Shown here: positions 59,557-64,000 of the stretch, piece after piece
How positions within the stretch are numbered: the stretch's first letter is position 1
Layout: every line of letters begins with the position of its first letter
Assembly: GCF_024166365.1 (NCBI RefSeq)
Contig: NC_064830.1
Span: 91,752,968-91,816,967 of the forward strand
Origin: Elephas maximus indicus
Taxonomy: Eukaryota; Chordata; Mammalia; Proboscidea; Elephantidae
DNA: 64,000 nucleotides
Direction of reading: 5' to 3'
Translations under genes and position numbers: made by a program
The notes under the pieces: model-generated
Told to the model about the DNA's origin: nothing
The model's database searches: none
The model's input: the letters and a program-made list of their open reading frames with translations, nothing else

Positions 59557-60857
59557 GCTACAGAGGTTAATATCAAAAGAAATAGCTAAAGTTACTGAAA
59601 ACATTTGCCTCTAGGGTATGGATAGTGAGTAAGGGCCTCCATATGCAGGGGGCTGCTGTTTTTTATAATGTATGTGAAATGTATTGATTCTTTAAATTAT
59701 GTGTATATATAACTTTGATAAAAAATAAATGTTAAATTTTTAAAATAATAATGGTACTGATAATACTTAAACATCATTTTTTAAAAGTCCAAACAATATA
59801 GAAGGGAATCAAATAAAAAGTCCCCTCCTCGCTTTATCTCCCTAACTATTACTCTTTTCTGTGGAAATTTCCTCACGTACAGATAAATATAGATTAGGAG
59901 CTCTGGTGGAACAGTTGTTAAACACTCAGTTGGTAACCAAAAGGTCGATGGTTCAAACCCATCAGCTGCTCCAGGGGAGAAAGATGTGGCAGTCTGCTTC
60001 TGTAAAGATTTACAGCACTGGAAATTCTATGGGGCAGTTCTGCTCTGTCCTGTAGGGTCACTATGAGTCAGAATCAACTGAATGGCAATGAGTTTATTTA
60101 TTTTTGTATAGCTATAAAACACAAATGGTATAGAATTGCATAGTATTCTGCACTATAATTTTTATTTAACATATCTCAAATATCTTTCCATCCCAATAGA
60201 TATACATCTATGCCTTTTTTAAAATGGCTGCATGGTATTCCATTGTAGGGATGTATCATAATTTATTTATGGACACTTAGGCTGTTATTACATTACAAGC
60301 AATGCTACAAAGAAGATCCTTAAATGTATACCTTTGAATATTTGTGAAAGCATTTTCATAGGATAAATTCCTAGTACTTAAATTACTGGATTAATGGGTA
60401 TGTGTATTTTACATTTTGATAGATATTCCCAAATTGCATTCCCAAAGGTTGTACTGCATTACTCACATACTTTCACTAACTGATTATGAGAGTTCCTCTT
60501 GCCCTAAACCTATACCAATACTTGGTATTTTTCTCCACCCAAATCAGCAAAAAACAAAACAAAACAAAACAACAACAACAAAAAAAGCCTCTTCTTGTTT
60601 TAAACTGCATTTTTAAAAATTTGAATGGATATTAGCATTAGGGTTATATTATCGCTTTATGCAGAAATTAGAATTGCATAGTTTTCCATAGTTCTGTCTG
60701 TGTTTCAGAACCTTCTACTGGGAATTATCTGTTCCTTAAGTTTTTATAAGAATTTATCTATAAAGCCTCCTGAGCTTTATGAAAGGTAATTCTTTAATAG
60801 CACTTTATACTTCTTCTTTGTCTACCAATCAGTTAAGGTTTACTGCTACTAAGTCCA
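59557..60857 (-). mobile_element. Old antisense L1 3' part
   Basis: Antisense L1M-type text (ggctgcatggtattccattg; caagcaatgctacaaagaag), interrupted by a SINE at 59893-60098. Confidence 0.65.
59893..60098 (+). repeat. AfroSINE, long form
   Basis: Plus-strand, complete (ggagctctggtggaacagttg; aaagatgtggcagtctgc; tatgagtcagaatcaactga), followed by the gagtttatttatttt end. Confidence 0.9.
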
Positions 60858-62449
60858 TTTTTTAAAAAATATTTTATTGTGTTTTAGATGAAAGTTTACA
60901 TAGGAAGTTAGCTTTCCAATAACAATTTTTATACACTTGTTCCATGACATTGGTTACATTTTTCACAAGGTGTCAACATTCTCATTATTTCATTCTTTTT
61001 GTTCTATTTCTACTAATTTATATTCCATGGCCCTCCGTAACTTCTCTTCTAGTTTTAGGGTAAATATTGACCATTTGGTCTCATATAGTTGATTATTTAA
61101 GGAGCACAGTATTCGTAGGTGGTATTGTTTTTATTTATTGTTTTTTTGTAAGCCAATCTATTTTTTGGATGAAAGGTGACCACTGGGAGTGGCTTCAGTT
61201 CAAAGTTCAAAGGGTTTCTTAGGGCAATTGTCTCAGGGGTTCTTCTAGTCTCTGTCAGTCAAGTAAGTCTGGTCTTTTTTAGGAATTTGAGTTTTGTTCC
61301 ATATTTTTCTCTCATTCTAACAGAGGCCTTCCGTTTTGTCCCTGGTCAGAACAGTTGGTAGTGGCAGCCAGGCACCATCTAGTTCTTTTGGTCTCAGGCT
61401 AAATGAGGCCATGGTTCATGTGGGCTATTAGTCCTGTGGACTAGTTTCTTCTTTGAGTCTTTGGTTTCCTTCATTCTCTTTTGTTCCAGATGAGTAGAAA
61501 CCAATAGATGTATCTTAGATGTCCACTCACAAGCTTTTAAGACCCCAGATGTTACTCATCAAACTAGAAGGTAGAACATTATTGTTATGAACTGTTGGTT
61601 CCAACTCATAGTGACCCTACGTACAACAGAAGGAAACACTGTCTGGTCCCACACCATCCTCTGACTAAGTTTCCCCTGGGACTACCATCCCAAGCCTTTA
61701 AACCCAGTAAAGCAATCCCACGAGGTCTTTGGTTCTGTCTAGGAAGTATCCATAACTGTGCCCCCATGTGGTTAATTATGAATATACATGCAGTGCACAT
61801 AAACATGTATATACATATGCCCTCAGATACACCTGTACATGTACACTCACACACTCACGTGTGCCTTCCTATACATATATATGCATATATATCTACTTAT
61901 GTGACCACACACCTATTTTTTTGGTTGTTATTATTGTTGTCGCAAAATTGTATGTTATAGCATTTACCAAAATCATCCTTTATTCCTGAGTACTTCTTAG
62001 TGTCTTTATTTATTTTGGACAAGTTGTGAAGACTTCACCCATATTGGATATTTCATTTCCCATCACCAAAAATAACAAGTGTCTACTATCTAGAAAGTGA
62101 ATCCCCCTCTACCCTCCCATCCCTGGTAACCATCAAAAAATGTTGCTTTCTGTTTGTATGCCTATTCTTGACTTTTCGTAAAAGTAATACCCTACAACAT
62201 TTGTCTTTCTGTGATTAACTTATTTCACTCAGCATAATGTTCTCCAGATTCATCCATGTTATAAGTTGTTTCATAGATTCCACATTATTCTTTTTAGTTG
62301 CGTAGTATTCCATTGCATGTGTGTACCACAATTTGTTTATCCATTCATCTGTTGATGGGCACTTTGGTTTAAGTCAATTTTTAAAGTGTTTGTCTCAGAA
62401 AATCATCCATTTCATAAGGTTTTTTTAAATTTATTAACCTACGATTGAG
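60858..62449 (-). mobile_element. Antisense lineage-specific L1, 3' UTR and ORF2 end
   Basis: 3' UTR runs from the T-rich end at about 60858 (tattttattgtgttttagatg) to about 62000. ORF2 C-terminal text follows (gcgtagtattccattgcatg; atccattcatctgttgatgg). An antisense RTE 3' scrap lies at 61582-61680. The 62450-63922 RTE copy cuts it; the right-hand bases after 63923 may be its continuation. Confidence 0.78.
61582..61680 (-). repeat. RTE 3' end, antisense
   Basis: Complement of the RTE 3' end (ggttccaactcatagtgacc; gtacaacagaaggaaacact), about 95 bp, inside the L1. Confidence 0.65.
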
Positions 62450-63922
62450 TCCAAGCTGCACTGAAGGCATTGGTTAAAAACAAGGCTCAAAGGATTGACA
62501 GAATACCAATTGAGTTGTTTCAACAAACGGATGCAGCACTGGAAGTGATCACTCATCTATGCAAGAAATTTGGAAGACAGTTACCTGACCGACCAACTGG
62601 AAAAAGATCCATATTTATTCCTATTCCCAAGAAAGGAAATCCAGCCAAACACGGAAATTATTGAACAATATCATTAATCCCACACACAACTAAAATTTTA
62701 CTGACAGTCATTCAAAAGTGGCTGCAGCAGTATATCAACAGGGAACTGCCAGAAATTCAAGTCGGATTCAGAAGAGAATGTGGAACCAGGGATCTCATAA
62801 CTGGTGTCAGATGGATCCTGGCTGAAAGCAGGCAATACCAGAAAGGTGTCTATCTGTGTTTTATTGACTATGCAAAGGCATTGAACTGTGTGGATCCTAA
62901 CAAATTATGGATAACATTGTGAAGAACGGGAATTCCAGAACACTTGATTGTGCTGATGAGGAGCCAGTACATAGATCAACAGGCAATCGTTGGAACAGAA
63001 CAAGGGGATACTGATTGGTTTAAATTCAGGAAAGATGTGCATCAGGGTTGTATCTTTTCACCATATCTATTCGATCTGTATGCTCAGCAAATAATCGGAG
63101 AAGCTGGACTATATAAAGAAGAATGGGGCATCAGGGTTGGAGGAAGACTCATTAACAACCTGCGATATGCAGATGACACTACCTTGCTTGCTGAAAGTGA
63201 AGAGGACTTGAAGCAGTCACTGATGAAGATCAAAGACCACAGCTTTCAATATGGATTACACCTCAACATAAAGAAAACAAAAATCCTCACAACTGGACCA
63301 AGAAGCAAGATCATAATAAACAGAGAGAAGATTGAAGTTGTCAAGGATTTCGTTTTACTTGGATTGACAATCAACACCCATGGAAGCTGTAGTCAAGAAA
63401 TCAAAAGACGCGTTGCATTGGGCAAATCTGCTGCAAAAGACCTCTTTAAAGTGTTGAAAAGCAAAGATACCACCTTGAAGACTAAGATGCCTCTGACCCA
63501 AGCCATGGTGTTTTCAATCGCCTGGTATGCATGCGAAAGCTGGATTGACATCTTTGACCTGTGATGTTGGTGAAGAATATTGAATATACCATGGACTGCC
63601 AAAAGAACAAACAAATCTGTCTTGGAAGAAGTACAACCAGAATGCTCCTTAGAAGCAGGAATGGCAAGACTACATCTCACATACTTTGGACATGTTATCA
63701 GGAGGGATCAGTCACTGGAGGACATCATGCTCGGTCAAGTAGAGGGTCAGCTAAAAAGAAGAAGACCCTCAATGAGGTGGACTGACACAGTGGCTGCAAC
63801 AATGGGCTCAAGCATAGGAACAATTGTGAGGATGTCGCAGGACCAGGCAGTGTTCCACTCTGTTGTACGTAGGGTCACTATGAGTCTAAATCTACTTGAG
63901 GGCACCTAACAATAACAACATA
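62450..63922 (+). mobile_element. RTE LINE, long copy with RT domain, inactive
   Basis: The longest RTE copy in the window, starting within ORF2. An early RT piece (IPIPKKGNPAKHGNY, about 62620-62664) is followed by a frameshift. An open stretch of 206 codons (62944-63564) holds the catalytic YADDTTLLAES at 63166 and LGKSAAKDLFKVLKSKD. It ends early, just after YACESW. The 3' end is gagggcacctaacaataaca. Apparent stops (such as 62662 and 62921) make it non-autonomous. This clade is the likely source of enzymes for AfroSINE copying. Confidence 0.88.
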
Positions 63923-64000
63923 ATTGAGTGTACACTTATGATTTCAACAGACTCTTTTTGTTGTTGTTGTTAGATATGTTAAAGGTTTGGCTGTTTTCTT

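Noticed and set aside
49733-59566. Target-site duplication for the ERV
   Set aside because: The bases outside the two LTRs (ataagg at the left, gctaca at the right) do not match; the duplication has decayed or the edges are shifted.
62944-63564. 206-codon RT frame as a functional gene
   Set aside because: RTE fragment with frameshift upstream, early end and a repeat 3' tail.
1-64000. CRISPR arrays, operons or phage-type systems
   Set aside because: No evenly spaced direct repeats with unique spacers and no prokaryotic gene organisation; the spliced genes and SINEs show mammalian nuclear DNA.

Overview
This is a piece of a placental-mammal nuclear genome, most likely elephant or a close afrotherian. 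The basis is a tRNA-derived SINE present in more than twenty copies. It has a 5' part like gagccctagtgacacag, a middle ending in ccaaaaggtcagc, and a 3' part reading ctatgagtcagaatcgactc, the pattern I know as AfroSINE. An RTE-clade LINE with the same 3' tail and an L1 3' UTR unlike primate or rodent L1 fit the same assignment. Genes are exon/intron-split, and most of the window is interspersed repeat.

Two immune-receptor genes are supported, both on the + strand. PVRIG (CD112R) is complete at 4752-6186: five coding exons with consensus splice sites, about 324 residues. It encodes a signal peptide, one Ig-like V domain, a membrane segment and a cytoplasmic tail with an ITIM-like tyrosine motif. 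A PILR-family gene (PILRA or PILRB) starts at 46488. Only its signal-peptide exon and V-domain exon (46888-47247) are in the window; stalk, membrane and tail exons must lie beyond 64000 or be lost. PVRIG next to PILRB/PILRA matches human 7q22.1. Both are paired or inhibitory-type leukocyte receptors, but nothing in the sequence shows shared regulation.

Layout: 1-4750, PVRIG upstream DNA with two SINEs. 4752-6186, PVRIG. 6187-12500, mostly unique DNA with a MaLR-type LTR, MIR and L2 relics, a GC- and CpG-rich block (9120-9980), two CTCF-like motifs, and an ERVL-type LTR. 12480-24000, L1 fragments cut by SINEs, a (TA)n microsatellite and a MaLR-like element. 24000-31100, old repeats, an LTR split by an RTE insertion, and low-annotation DNA. 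31100-38200, an LTR-in-LTR nest, a Tigger-derived element holding two further insertions, a SINE cluster and a second copy of the inserted LTR. 38200-44190, MIR, MER5A, RTE copies and an antisense L1 with nested L1 pieces. 44190-47250, unique DNA and the PILR exons. 47250-64000, PILR intron 2 carrying a minus-strand ERV (49743-59556) that itself contains a Tigger DNA transposon (50630-53883), then antisense L1 and a long RTE copy.

I see no CRISPR, operon or bacterial-type system, and no clear candidate for an undescribed biological system. The most useful leads are the conserved upstream PVRIG start, the two CTCF-like sites in a gene-free CpG-rich block, the shared SINE/RTE tail, RTE copies that keep their 5' end but lack the middle, and the nesting order of ERV, Tigger and SINE/RTE.
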